64,000 nucleotides of DNA from Priapulus caudatus (GCF_000485595.1 NW_014577203.1:64638-128637); one strand, 5' to 3'. Counted from the stretch's first letter, positions 1-11,345 are shown. Program-made: numbers and translations. The notes: generated from the letters alone by a model not told the origin.

Positions 1-113
1 TAGGAGATTTGGGGATATTTTTTTGGGACAAACAGAAATTGTTGCGGACAACCTGATTTGATGCCTGGGTTGTCCGCAGGACAACCACATTTTTTTTCTT
101 ATTTCGAGCACTG
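1..113. repeat. Short palindromic element H1 (right end)
   Basis: The core is a perfect palindrome, GGTTGTCC (68-75), loop GCA, GGACAACC (79-86). An earlier half copy (cggacaacc) lies near 46-54. The element ends with cttatttcgagcactg at 98-113, which resembles the right terminus of the elements at 170-271 and 380-675. The left end is probably cut off by the window start. No coding capacity. The family name is unknown to me. Confidence 0.5.
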
Positions 114-169
114 ATATACATATATAGTATATTGCATACAGTTGGCAAAAAGGTAATCGCCTAGCAGTT

Positions 170-271
170 CATTCTTGGGCAACTGGGGATGAGTGTTTAG
201 GCAAGTTTCACTTGCCCGATAGCCTTTTAAGTCGCCTGTGGCGACCGGGCGACCGGCCTTTTCGAGCACTG
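170..271. repeat. Short palindromic element H2
   Basis: The core palindrome is GTCGCC (231-236), loop TGT, GGCGAC (240-245), followed by a second gggcgacc half-site. The right terminus ccttttcgagcactg (to 271) matches that of the element at 1-113. A related core, with gggcgacc, recurs near 8,845-8,905. The left boundary is approximate. Confidence 0.45.
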
Positions 272-379
272 CACATATAATACATACATAAATATACTAG
301 CCAATCAGAAGTACTGTACGGTAAAATAGCGAAAGTGGATACTCTGCCGTGTATGGTTAAATATCCACTGCATACAAAT

Positions 380-675
380 CAGGGGTCGAAATAAGCGATG
401 GTCCAATGGTCTGGGGCCATCAAATAATCAGGAGGACCATCAGATTTTCAAAGTCAATGTCTGACGCACCATTGAATATTTTGGTCCCATTTTACGGTAA
501 TTTTCTTTGAAGTTTACATGTTCCATTATACTATTAAAGTGTATTTATAAACAATTACTGTATCGTTTGATACATATATTCATTGTGATTAATTAAACCA
601 TTAGGAGGACCATCTAAGTTTCAAACTAGATGGTCCTGTGGACCATCTCTTTTTTTCTCCTTATTTCTACCCTTG
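380..675. mobile_element. Palindromic MITE-like element H3
   Basis: The ends are inverted: CAGGGGTCGAAATAAG (380-395) against CTTATTTCTACCCTTG (660-675). The flanks carry the direct repeat CAAAT (375-379 and 676-680), a plausible 5-bp target duplication. The interior has several ggtcc/ggacc half-sites and a perfect hairpin, AGATGGTCC (628-636), loop TGT, GGACCATCT (640-648). It is non-autonomous and has no ORF. The terminus CAGGGGTC is reminiscent of hAT ends, but an 8-bp duplication is not seen. Confidence 0.6.
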
Positions 676-734
676 CAAATATAGAGTAGGTAGGAAAGCG
701 TAGTCGCAAAATTCGCTCGACATTTGCTTTATTA

Positions 735-1207
735 TGCACCAGTCAATTGAATCCCTGGCCCCGACCCCCGGGAAAAGACGGGGAATTTAACACTTCCTTG
801 GTGTTAAAAACAACAATTTCCCCGTCCATAATAGGGGCAGGTAGTCTGTTAAAAGCCCCTATAACCGGGGATCATTTCTCAGATTCCAAACAAAACTAAA
901 TTCTGGTTCGTGAAGTCCAAGTATTTATGTATACATGTGAATTTCTGTCATGTGAGACCTTTTTCAAATAAACGTATCAATTGGTAAAGTACTGCAGACT
1001 TTGTAACGCAGAGTCCCCCACTTCCGTTGCAAGCTGTTCATTGTTAAATCACGGCTAAATGGCCCCGCTGGTAAAACATCTTGTTAATTTTCCGGTCACC
1101 CCGGGCTAAGTACTACGTCATTAAATGTTAGTTAAATCCCGGCTGTGGCAGCATTACTTCCCCGCCCTGTCGCGGGGGTGGGGGCGGGGTATCAATTGAC
1201 TGGTGCA
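735..1207. mobile_element. PIF/Harbinger-like MITE, 473 bp
   Basis: The terminal inverted repeats start TGCACCAGTCAATTGA at 735 and are mirrored at 1207 (ending TCAATTGACTGGTGCA). Similarity continues inward into G/C-rich sequence for about 35 bp per arm. The element is flanked by TTA at 732-734 and 1208-1210. A 3-bp TWA duplication is characteristic of PIF/Harbinger elements, hence the assignment. There is no transposase ORF inside, so it would depend on an autonomous element elsewhere. Confidence 0.75.
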
Positions 1208-1261
1208 TTACACACTACTCACTGTCATAGCGCAAAAACACAACCAACAGCCTCCATTTTT

Positions 1262-1480
1262 AGCTCATCTGACATAGTCAGATGAAGCTTGTAGAATCGC
1301 ATGATCGTCCGTTCGTCCGTCCGTCCGTTCGTCCGTCAACAGTTGGGCACAAATCTTAACCGCTCGACGTACGGTCACGATATTCGGCCATCGGGGGGCA
1401 TCGTCAAAACGAGTTGGGATGTCGAAGCTGGGAGTCAAAGGTCAAAGGTCAAGAGGTGTAAAAGAAGGGAACATTCACTC
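1262..1480. repeat. AGCTCATCTGAC hairpin plus GTCCG mini-repeat
   Basis: A hairpin, AGCTCATCTGAC, loop ATA, GTCAGATGA, starts at 1262. It is followed by a short (GTCCGTTC/GTCCG) tandem run at about 1305-1337 and then low-copy-looking sequence with agtcaaaggtcaaaggtcaa. The hairpin's first arm recurs at 8,284-8,295. The layout suggests a dispersed non-autonomous repeat. The small ORF over this region (1301-1531) is low complexity at its start and matches nothing I recognise. Confidence 0.5.
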
Positions 1481-2860
1481 CTTAACTTAAGGTATAGAGA
1501 GAACATGCCAGCAATTTACCGGAGCACATAGCTAAACGGCTCGACCTAGCTTGCTTCGTGTATGTTTAGTTCGGCTTGGATGTTATAGCAGTCATGTAGG
1601 GAAGAAGCTCCATCATGGGCGCGAAAATTGGAGCGGTCACAGGTCAAAGCGTCAATGGGCACAGGGCAGATTTTAGACATTTCTGCGCGACATGGTCTGA
1701 CGGTGGGGCTGTTGAAAAATTTTTTGTATTTTCAGCGGTGGATACTCTAGCATTTTTTAGGCTTTAGTGGAAAGGGACCCATGAAATGTACCTCTCGGCT
1801 GACAGCGAAGAGTAAGTGGCCTCGGATAACTTTTCGACCCCTTCAAGAGAGGGGGAACCGTTAAAGATGGTATTGGTTTACTGTCTGCAGGTGAAAAACT
1901 GGATAATAATTGGGAGGCACGTGCGTTCCAAGGCAGGACCAGTGCCTCTTGGGGGACAGTACTGCGTGCTGGTCCGAGTAGGCACTGGTCCAGGATTTCT
2001 GTCAGGGGCTTGAATCACTTAACGCCTCGCCGCTCGCCCGAGGCTAGTAGAAATGATCAGCTAAGGGCTAGGATAGCAATGTCTGGTCTGACCAGCCTGT
2101 TGGGCGAGTGGGAATGTCCTACCAGATAACATATTACTAGTACTTTTCAGCAACTACGTAAACCACCTGAACTACTACTATGAATAAGTAATAATAAAAT
2201 TTGCGTGTGCAAAACATAATAAAATTGCAAAACCTAAAACGTAAACAAGCACAGTACCTCAGCACATTAAAATCGCGTCCAAACCACCAATTGCTGCTCT
2301 TTCGTCAAGCTCGATGCAATCCCTCACAGAATGTATATTACCGCAAGTAGCTTTCTGTTTCTACTTTCTGTTTACGTTCGTGGAACAGTTATATTACTTG
2401 GTTTACCGTTTCACCTGACCTCAGGGTTAAACACTACAGATCCTTTCCCTTTTCAAATGAAGATTATTTCCAATTTGCACGGCGTTGCCATCGAAATATC
2501 AAATTAGAAACTCAAATTTACTTATACGGGAGTTGGATCACTGGTTTAAGTATACAATCCAGTCCTCTGGGTGGTGTCTTATAATTAACGTGGTCGAATA
2601 TGAGTCATGGTTTATTCAGGGTACTGCTTATGCAAAATAACCTCTATTAAACCCTACAATTCCTTGTAACTGGTATTCTCAAGCCTTTATAAATAACGAT
2701 GGGTTGCATGCCTAACACTCAGCATAACAACGCATTAATGTATATTCAGTCAACCTAAGCCGATACAAAACTTATACAAATGGCAAGACTAACACAAACA
2801 GGCGATAAAGATAACGATCTACTGTACGGTAACTCTCGTATACCTTGTTCTTGCTAGTAA
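1481..2860. other. No recognisable feature
   Basis: I see only short ORFs without family resemblance and no clear repeats, splice structure or RNA gene in this stretch. Confidence 0.5.
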
Positions 2861-3655
2861 CACTAACAAACTCGTGTACATGTGTAGTAGCGGAGAATAT
2901 CACTAGATGTCCACGGAGTAGAGTAAGACTGAGTAGTCACAAACGGTACGGTCAAATTAAACATGAACGCTTGCATATTTCCGGTGGGTAGGGGGACTTG
3001 CGCAGTGATACTAATAGTTCTAATCCGGGACGATAATGGAGTTATTTCTGCTGTGCTCCTGTAAGCATAGCAGCCTGGTGTCGCCCGGTCGCCCCATTGA
3101 TGGAATTTCAAGAACAGGGGAACGGGCCTGCGTGCACGCGGCCACAGGCGGGAGGTAGGAGGGCGTCGAGGCGCGGGGAAACCCATAGGGGGTCCGGGCT
3201 GGGCGGTTATTTTTACCGGCTACGACTATTAATGCGCTTAGCAAATCAGCACCACACATACGACGGTATGTTTGGCGCGTTCTTGGCTATTATACTAATA
3301 GCCGAGTCGCGCGGGTACTGGTACAGTTAGTTTGGACAGGTTAACTTGCTGTGTACTGTTTCAGGTACATGCGGTGGTACCTCGGGTAAACAGAATACAC
3401 GCGTCGTGGTATTGTCTTGCGTCGAACGGCTAATTCTTGACGATTCGATTCCCCCGCGCGGAGCCAAGGCACTTTTATATGTGCGTGAATCTTATAACAC
3501 AGGGCTCCGCCGAGAGTTTTTCCCAAACGGGCGCAGGCCACGATTTCATAACAGGGCGGCAGTTTTCCAAACGCGGCGCCTCGCGAGCGCCACGTTTGCG
3601 CAACGTAGGCAGAACTCGCATAGTATGATTGTATTTGTACCTATATGATAAGCTA
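2861..3655. other. CpG-rich tract with unassigned short ORFs
   Basis: The local base composition shifts to G+C and CpG rich, particularly 3060-3210 and 3395-3610. Overlapping ORFs of 60-107 codons lie on both strands (minus 2863-3186, plus 3346-3648). None carries a motif I can name, and open frames on both strands are expected in CpG-rich sequence. It could be an unmethylated CpG island or the remnant of a mobile element; nothing decides between these. Confidence 0.3.
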
Positions 3656-3956
3656 TATATATGCTATTAGATATCATAGAGCATACCTGAATATACTACC
3701 TAGAGTGTACCAAGCGGGAAAACTGCGGAAATAGTGCTATTCCACGGCAATATTATTTCTTATCTCTTCGCGCCCCTCTGTCCCGCTGCCGCGCTCTGGC
3801 AATTTGATCTCCGACGCTCCGTAGCCAATATGTCCGGCCTGCAGGCGAGTATCGTAGAAGACAAGCGCGTTGGTCTGATTTAGAGCAGCAAAGGAATGAG
3901 CGCGCGCTGCTTAACGCAATCGCATAAGTCAGCTACTCTGCTCCGTCTAGAACCTT

Positions 3957-5480
3957 ACTCACTCCACCTCATCTACTCATACTCTCCCTCTCGGAACACT
4001 CGCTATCTCTCTCACACTCTATACGTCCGCTCATCAACTCTCACCTCTTTTGATAATATGAAGTATATCAAGAGCTACATGATACCTAGAGTTGTGACAA
4101 CGGAAAAACGGATCTGATGACTTGTAGATAACTAATTCCAACCGATGAAAATATACTATATAAGCATAGCTGAGAATAACTATTATTAATGCACTATGGC
4201 TATTTGCCATTATAGCAGCGAATTCTCGTCGCCCTCTAAACCAAGCACCAACGCTTTCAATACTCAATTATCCTAGGCTGAGATTATTGCTCCTAGCAAC
4301 CTTCCCTCGGCCCAGTCATGCCTAACACGGTGCCCTGGCGATCCAATGCCTCTAATTCTCCTCGTTCCGTAACCTAAACGCTCCTTCTTAGGATTTGCTT
4401 CGTACAGACGAGTTTCGGACTCTCGCTCACTCCACTCTCTCTCATGCACTCCTGTTCTCTTCGTTCATGCTCTCGATGTATCGCTAGCCGACGCCCCGCC
4501 TCTCACATTACCCGCCGCCCTGACGCAATATCTGCTTATCTGCTCTACTCTCTCTCTCACTCATATTGATCTTACTCTCAGCTCATTCATCCGTTCGGCC
4601 ATCGCTGCAATCGATACTACACCCTCGATTATCATGTCTCGCTCTACTCTCTCACACTATACTTGGCACCCTACGCTCCCACACCCGCGGATCACCACTC
4701 ATATATCCCTCCGTGCGCCACCACTGCTGGCCTGTCACTCCTCTATTTGAGCGCTAACACGCGGATCCCGCGCTGCATCGCAGAAACGATTAGCCGAAAT
4801 GCTTAGGCAGGTGAAGGATGCGCGACAGCCCCGGAGTGGCGCAATTCGAAGCGCCAGTGCGGCACGGCCCGCCCGTTTTTGCGCCCATGTGGGAGGGAAG
4901 ACGGTTTAGGAGGCGAATTATCTCCGGCCTACGGGAGCTATCGTATTGGACAAGTGCCGGAGTTGGTCTTCGTCTTTACGGAGCAGAAAGAATTTGTGCT
5001 GTTAATGCCAATACCATGAAAAATTATTATAGACTCGCAGGCCCTAAAACCAGGTAGAATAACCGTGTTTGTTTTCGTGAATAGCCCACTATTTTTTATA
5101 TCTCTCCTCTCATTTATGACTCTCCACATATATCTCTACTCCTCTTTCTCTCACTCCTCGCTATACTCCTCGTTAGCTTTCGCAATCTCTATCTCCCTCG
5201 TATCATGACCTATATTTTGAAAGTCACGTTAATCATCCTCTCTTCGCCCGTCATGCTCGCTTCTCTTCTAATGCGTCTCCATCGCTCCCGGTTTTTCCCA
5301 TCCGCTGTGCCGCTCTACGAGTCTCTCCCTCCGCACTCATCTTAGAGACCTCATATAGTCACACTCACTCGCACAGCCTCTGAGTCTCATGTCGACAACA
5401 TTGCGGGCTCGACTAACTAGGATACGACTCTCTAGCACTCCATACTCTCATTCTGTCACCCATGATATCTTCACTCAGCG
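3957..5480. repeat. Pyrimidine-rich CTC/CACTC tracts
   Basis: Dispersed runs built from ctcactc, ctctctc and cactctc occur at 3957-4060, 4425-4770, 5090-5215 and 5330-5480, with less biased sequence between them. This is degenerate simple sequence with no consistent period and no credible coding frame. Confidence 0.45.
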
Positions 5481-6475
5481 TCTCACAGTAACTCAGTCTA
5501 ATAAGATAATAAGCATGCGGGGAAACTGTTTACGTATGACATTTTATTGACAGCACAACCCCAGCTTAGAAACCGCTGGAACATAATAGTACATATGGTG
5601 TGAATAACAAGAAGTTTGATTGATTATATAACAGCATGTACGAATGGTTTGGACTTTTCATTTCAACGAGTCTCTTGAGTAAAAGCGATGTTTTCGTGTT
5701 ATTCTCTTGGCTGGACAATATGTAGATATTTCTGGCTTATCGACACTCGTTTGTAGCTCCCCACTGTGCAGTCCTAATAACATTGGCTGTCTTTGAGTCG
5801 TTACACGAATCAAAAATCAATTCCATATATAGACCTATCTTAGAATGAGACAGGCCAGCGATCGTTGGGTCGGGTTCACCGTATATTTGTCCTAATGACC
5901 GATGCCTTGCAGCGCGCAACGCCTATTGCAACATGAAGAAGTTAACACACTCTCTAAATTAAGCGCATAGACACTCTCGCTCACATCACACTCGCTCACG
6001 CTTTATCTCGTGAATTCGGTGTCACTCACATCAGGCCCCTCTCTCGCCACTCCACCTGCGCCAACACCTATCTCTATCCCTGCTGAGAACTGGGTCCTTG
6101 GTTATGCCTTCTGTTATTCAGTATTAGTTTCCCCGTTTTCTGGTTTTCACAATATAACTACAGGCTGATGAATGAGTCATGAAGGTTGAGCGAGGGCCAA
6201 GAAAGAGTCATAGAGTTTTTCTTGTCTGCTAGGCGAGCATGCCGAGACTGTTGAGTGAGTCGCTGAATTGTGTGGTAGAATTGACGAATTAACGCGGTTT
6301 TTCACGGATTTTTCGCGGTTGTCAGTTCACGGGTTTGGACAGAGGTTTTTTTCAATTCTAGGACACTCCCGGGGTATAACAGAGGGCGCCTTGTGAATAT
6401 TGCATCCAGAATCGCTTTGGCGCGGTTTGGCACCTATAGGCGAAGATACGATAGCTAGTAACATACATACATACT
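5481..6475. other. No recognisable feature
   Basis: This is unannotated intergenic sequence. The only ORFs are short and unconvincing. Confidence 0.5.
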
Positions 6476-6479
6476 CGTA

Positions 6480-6565
6480 ATCAAATATTATTAGATATGT
6501 ACGTAGTTATATATAGATATATATATATATAGTAGTAATATATATATAGTTAATATATATAGTAC
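6480..6565. repeat. AT microsatellite
   Basis: An alternating TA/ATAT-rich tract, interrupted by tagtagtaa and similar short breaks. A separate run of 11 C residues lies at 6694-6704. Confidence 0.8.
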
Positions 6566-6709
6566 TGAATATATGCTGCGAATCAAATTTATTCGGACAG
6601 TCAAGGGTGTATTTCGCAGAATGCATCTCGGCGGGAGCGCTCTAAAATCAAAAGCATGATCCAGCCCCACCTTCACCCCCGTGGTCTTTTTTTCCCCCCC
6701 CCCCGCAGA

Positions 6710-8500
6710 ATGAGCGCCAAAATTATTCGCTCACTTGCGTCACGCACGCGCCTGTGGCACTCAGATCAAAGTAAGGCCGTGCTGGAGATATTTTTAAGGG
6801 CTAGCTAGCATTTTACCAGGCTCACTGAGCCCTGCTGGCTAGTGTGAACGATTTTTAGGATCTTAGTTTCAAGCTCGCCGCACCCTCCGGATTAGCAAAG
6901 CGGCATAGTGCTATAACGTCCTGGCATTTGCACACTAGTGGTGATATTGATATAAGAAAGGTCACATAGATGATAGAGATGGCCAGTAAGGTTAATTGTT
7001 TAGTATATATACAGAAGATAGGAAGCTCTTCAGGCGGAAATGATTAGGCATCACTATATATTCATGCCTAATGAAGTAAGCTGTTATTGAGAATTGGCTG
7101 CACGTTCGCCTTTACTGCTGGTTCATCGAAAAAATTCGAAAATCAAATACTAACTCCTTCGTACAGCTCAGGATACACTGCCACAATGTAGGCAGTTATT
7201 TTTAAGTGAGGGGCGGAGCCTCCTGGGATATGCATACGCGCAATGCGCGCATTCTTAAACAGGGTATGATTTGAAAGAGTAATCGGCGCCACAATTCCGG
7301 GCGTGACTATTTTCGTTATGTTAATATGTTATCAATATTTTCCAGTGATTAAATAATGGTCCATTGTTTATTAGTGTTTTGGAAGCTTATAGTGAAAAAG
7401 CTAAGAGCACAGACTGGAATAGGACCACGGCGATATCAAAAAGCTTCGCTGCCGCCCTCCCCATTCTGGACGACCTCCCCATCTAAGTCGCGAGTTCCTC
7501 CCGACGTCCCAAATGTCGTGCCCCTCGAGTCCCTCGTGCTAAAATTGCAGACTGTGTCGTGGCAGTATGAGCCAGGTTGCGCCGGCCTATGCATTCGGCG
7601 CACGGATCCATAGCTGCCAGCGCTGTATACTTTCATAGGACGTTCCCGCGGTCGCGTGCGCCTTGCCGCGGAACTGCGCGCAAGATTGGCGCTCAGCGGT
7701 TACGATCAACACCTCCTTTCAGCAACACTTCTCTGGATGTGCTAGATGGTGTACAGAATATGGGGAGACAGGAAGCTATGCAAATGATAAAGTACATCAC
7801 GGAGAGGTGTTTTACGTAAACCACGTTTGGTCATAACGTAGGGAAGCTTTTATTTAGCTCCACCCTGTATAAAATGTATATCGTTTTTCCAAACGTTAAA
7901 AACAATATGACACGGTTAAACCCGAGTGGTGCGACGAGACTCTACTGCTGCTTGCATGACCAGTAAGTAATACGACGTGCTTTGCCGCTACAGTGACTTA
8001 CTGTAAAATCCTTTTTTTTCGTGGGGGTTCTAATTTTCGTTGATTTCGTGGAATTCAATCCTCGAATTTATGTACCCAACGAAATATTATCAATTGCCGG
8101 TTCCGGAGTGCAGGCCTGCAAACCACCGCCTGCCGTCTGTGCGTACTAGTAATATATAGTATCAACAACCTCGACATGCTCGTGTATAATGTGCACATGT
8201 AAACAATGTAACTAATCTGTTTGTTGGCATTATTGTTTTTGAAAAAAAATCTTTCCGGGCTTGATCCACGAACATGTATTGTTAGCTCATCTGACATACA
8301 TCTGAAATATCCCTCCCCCCCCCAGTAATTTTAACAATTGTTTGCCTTCGAAACTCATCGCTCGCATTAATTTTACATACGCCTCCCCAGTACACTGCAG
8401 ACGTACACTATTGTCTAGACTAGACGCATTGTCTGGTTCACTTGATACAATGTATACACATCACATTTACGCTGGTGCTTGCAAATATCCTATGCCTGCT
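6710..8500. other. Mostly featureless intergenic sequence
   Basis: Overlapping ORFs at 7356-7613 (plus), 7577-7819 (plus) and 7436-7636 (minus) lie in a locally GC-rich patch but match no family I know. A lone half of the AGCTCATCTGAC hairpin is at 8,284-8,295. A C run (tccctcccccccccc type) is near 8,310. Confidence 0.4.
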
Positions 8501-8559
8501 GTATAACGCTAGAGTGGCCTGCGCCCGCTCAGATCGCGCGCACTCGCTCAGATGCGCTG

Positions 8560-8709
8560 CCGTATAAAGTTGATAACTGAACAACCACTATCCCGATTTT
8601 GACGTTTTTTTTTTTCTATCCCGGCGGGATACCAAGCATTGAAATCTGGTATCCAACACAAGAATCTACTATCCCGCAGATATCGGGATACCGCTAATTT
8701 CGACCCCTG
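8560..8709. repeat. Palindromic element H4 with TATCCC cores
   Basis: There are two hairpins: TATCCC (8617-8622), loop GGC, GGGATA (8626-8631); and TATCCCG, 7-nt loop, CGGGATA at about 8670-8690. Further atccc half-sites lie nearby. The right end atttcgacccctg (8697-8709) is the reverse complement of the left end of the element at 380 (CAGGGGTCGAAAT), so the two share termini but not cores. The left end was not found. Confidence 0.5.
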
Positions 8710-8844
8710 GCAGGCTGTATGAATTCAACTTCGGAGATAGCCGAGTTCGTGCGTGACGTACACTGACGTCACGCGGTCAGTCTGGTTCATGGAAACATCC
8801 CCACCCGATTATCTAGTCGCCTCGCCGGACCAGCTGACACGATC

Positions 8845-8925
8845 AAGCAGTCGCCCGGTCGATTTTCTAATCGCCACTGGCGACTGGGCGACCGCTAGTT
8901 TCTCACGCTGCGCTACCAAACTTGG
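8845..8925. repeat. Palindromic element H5, related to H2
   Basis: The palindrome is TCGCCA (8871-8876), single C, TGGCGA (8878-8883), with gtcgcccggtcg and tgggcgacc half-sites on either side. This is the same gggcgacc motif as in the element at 170-271. Boundaries are approximate. Confidence 0.4.
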
Positions 8926-8926
8926 T

Positions 8927-9085
8927 ATACTTACACATCTAGGGGAGAATCTGTGTCGCGTACAAAAACCAGGTCACTGCGGCTTTTATTTGACCTTGAC
9001 CTTGACCTTGATCATATTTCCCTTCCACTCTATAACTCGGCCCCTAATTGACCTAGCGCGACCAAACTTGGTATACTTAGGCCGA
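8927..9085. repeat. Dispersed TGACCT-rich repeat, copy 1
   Basis: It begins accaaacttggtatactta, runs through tandem tgacct/ttgacc units, then tataactcggcccctaattg, and ends with another accaaacttggtatactta. A second copy in the same orientation lies at 10,359-10,530. The long ORF across it (8753-9271) is repeat-derived and not a credible gene. Confidence 0.65.
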
Positions 9086-9404
9086 CCAAAAAATTACCTT
9101 GAAGTGAAAAATGTGCGACTGCGGTTTCTTTTAGAGGGTTTCAAGAAAAAATATAATTCAAAGATACCGCCTGCCGATCATACATATTCAAATATCCGAC
9201 TCTTCTCATTTTATTTACCTAAAGAGAGTTCCAAAATATTTTTCCTACAACGTGAAACAGCCGTATTATAGCCTGGGCCGGCTACTTCATAAACAGAGTC
9301 TGAAGGTCGTATGGTGCGGCGGCCGGCTTTGAAGTACGCGATCGATCGCGTACTATATAGTATACGCATGCTATCGTGCTATACGCGGCCGCAGAGCCGT
9401 TGCC

Positions 9405-9467
9405 GCACACACTGTGGAACGCGCTGCGCCACGTGGACGATGGCGCAGCGCGTTCCACAGCGTGTGC
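9405..9467. repeat. 27-bp near-perfect hairpin
   Basis: Arm 9405-9431 pairs with 9441-9467 with one mismatch around a 9-nt spacer (cgtggacga). The arm sequence contains ctgtggaacgcgctgcgcca, which is also the terminal sequence of the longer inverted-repeat element that starts at 9441. Confidence 0.7.
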
Positions 9468-10190
9468 GCATGCAAAATGCATCGATCTGTGGCGTGTGGA
9501 AAATATTACACGTGTTTGATATTTCCTTCCACGTGTGGAAGATTGAACAGCGTCTGCGGAGTGGCTGTGTAAAGTTCCACACCGTCTCTACACTTGAACG
9601 TGTTTGAACGTTGACATTTCGACGTTGTTTTTACGTTGCTCTCTGTGTGTGTGCGTGCGTGCGTGCGCGTGTGTAGTGGTGGATTTAGGGGGGGGGGGGG
9701 GCTAGCCAACCCCCTCTGTTGGACTAACAATATTATTACACATATACCAATTAATTACTGCCAAGTATAATAGTCGCTGCACAAAACGGCACCTGATGCA
9801 TGGGTTAAATTATGTAATTGAGTGGCAAAGCAGGCTACAACCCTTTTGCAGCTTTTTCACAATTCCAAGAAAGAGTTTTACTGTCGCCCTCAGGCTCATC
9901 CTAGCGGTGGTCACCCCCTACATATTCAATGAACGCGACTTAAACAATGCCCCACCCCCCTGTACATCAATCAATGCCGCGCTGCAACCGCAAGTTAAGA
10001 TCACGTGACTCGCTTGACCTCCTGCTATTGGTCGGTTACACAGAGACGGTGTGGAACTTTACACAGCCACTCTGCAGACATTGTTCAATCTTCCACACGT
10101 GGAAGAAAATATCAAACACGTGTGATATTTTCCACACGCCACAGATCGATGCGTTTTGCATGCGCACACGCTGTGGAACGCGCTGCGCCA
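9441..10190. mobile_element. Foldback-type element with 148-bp inverted arms
   Basis: Left arm 9441-9588 is the reverse complement of right arm 10043-10190 at roughly 95 percent by eye, including caaacacgtgt, the cgatctgtggcgtgtgg block and the termini tggcgcagcgcgttccacag. The spacer holds a GT-rich tract (9645-9675), a G run (9690-9701) and otherwise unremarkable sequence. No transposase. It looks like a non-autonomous TIR or foldback element; no clean target duplication is visible because a second, partial arm abuts on the left. Confidence 0.7.
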
Positions 10191-10358
10191 CACTTCGGTT
10201 ACTCGCTCGTTCAAATTATATTCCTATATTTAACTTGTGGAAAAAAAATTATATTCCTGCCTACCCATGTTTTTGCAGGGGAAAAAAATATATACCTACC
10301 TACCTACCCTAATTTTCACAATCCATGTGACCCGAACCAAAGTATTTTTTTGTTTGGC

Positions 10359-10530
10359 CTTATACATCTTGGGGAGAAGGTGTGTCGCATACCGAAACCA
10401 GGTCACTGCAACCTTTATTTGACATTGACCTTGACCTTGACCTTCATCATATTTCCCTTCCGCTCTATAACTCGGCCCGTAATTGACCTAGCGTGACCAA
10501 ACTTCGTATACTTACACATCTTGGGGAGAA
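10359..10530. repeat. Dispersed TGACCT-rich repeat, copy 2
   Basis: Same order of motifs as the copy at 8,927-9,085: tacatcttggggagaa, ccaggtcactgc, tandem ttgacc, cggcccgtaattgacctag, accaaacttcgtatactta. Differences are scattered substitutions, so this is a diverged copy and not a recent duplication. Confidence 0.65.
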
Positions 10531-10589
10531 CACGAGGGATACATGTAGCCCTTTCTAGTTCAACATGCTATATTACCTAAATCTTCTTA

Positions 10590-10625
10590 TATTAATATTA
10601 TATTAATATTATATTAATATTATTT
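10590..10625. repeat. ATATTAATATT mini-satellite
   Basis: Three to four tandem copies of an 11-bp A/T unit. Confidence 0.8.
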
Positions 10626-10716
10626 TAAAACAGTACACTGATCGTTTGTTAACTACCAGTGATACTTTATTGTTTACATCCAAACATGAAATGCGCGGGG
10701 GATGTGCGAAAATTTT

Positions 10717-11345
10717 AAAATTTTCTCAAAGAAGTTTGACATGTATTTTTCCTGCATGTTTACCGATTTTTCACTTCAAATTTTGGCGTGAATAAAAAGT
10801 GTATACGTTCTTGAGCTTATTTCATATCTTTATTATTCGCCTATCTTATACCGAAATCGGTTTTCTCGTGCAACTCGGCAGGGATTTGAGACTCCCAATG
10901 CCCTAAACACTTAGTATGCATGTACCATATGCATACAATTGCACTGTGTTCTCAGGTGAATACATGTCTTACTACACTGTAGACTAAGGAAATAAGTGGT
11001 TGATGATATTTCTCGCTTGCGAGACCAAAATGTTACAATTCCTGCCAGCGTCCTTGCAGAAGATTGGAGCAGTTGTTGCTAGTATCGCTCCACAAAATAC
11101 TCTTCCATAGATGTGACAACATGCCAAAAAGCCTCCGAATCAACACCATGTTTGAAGACAATATACAGCAATATGACAGTAAATAGCTATTAACTGATTT
11201 CAGTGCAAGATAGGCGAATAGTAAAGGTGCGAAAAAAGCTGAAGAACATATATATAGATTTTAGTTTTTATTCATGTGAAAATTTGAAGTGGAAAATCAG
11301 GTAAAAATGCAGGAACATACATGTTAAACTACTTTAAGATTACAT
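10717..11345. mobile_element. Inverted-repeat element with ~135-bp arms
   Basis: Left arm about 10,722-10,860 and right arm about 11,197-11,340 are reverse complements at roughly 80-85 percent. Matching blocks include acttcaaatttt, gaataaaaa and attcgcctatctt. The spacer is about 335 bp with no ORF. The arms' divergence suggests an old non-autonomous DNA element. It lies about 390 bp upstream of the DCN1-like coding exon, so it could overlap that gene's promoter or 5' UTR. Confidence 0.6.

Noticed and set aside
2863..3648. Protein-coding gene in the CpG-rich tract
   Set aside because: Open frames lie on both strands without start context, splice signals or recognisable motifs.
8753..9271. 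172-codon ORF
   Set aside because: It covers H5 and a dispersed TGACCT-rich repeat that recurs at 10,359-10,530. Composition is repeat-like and there is no domain.
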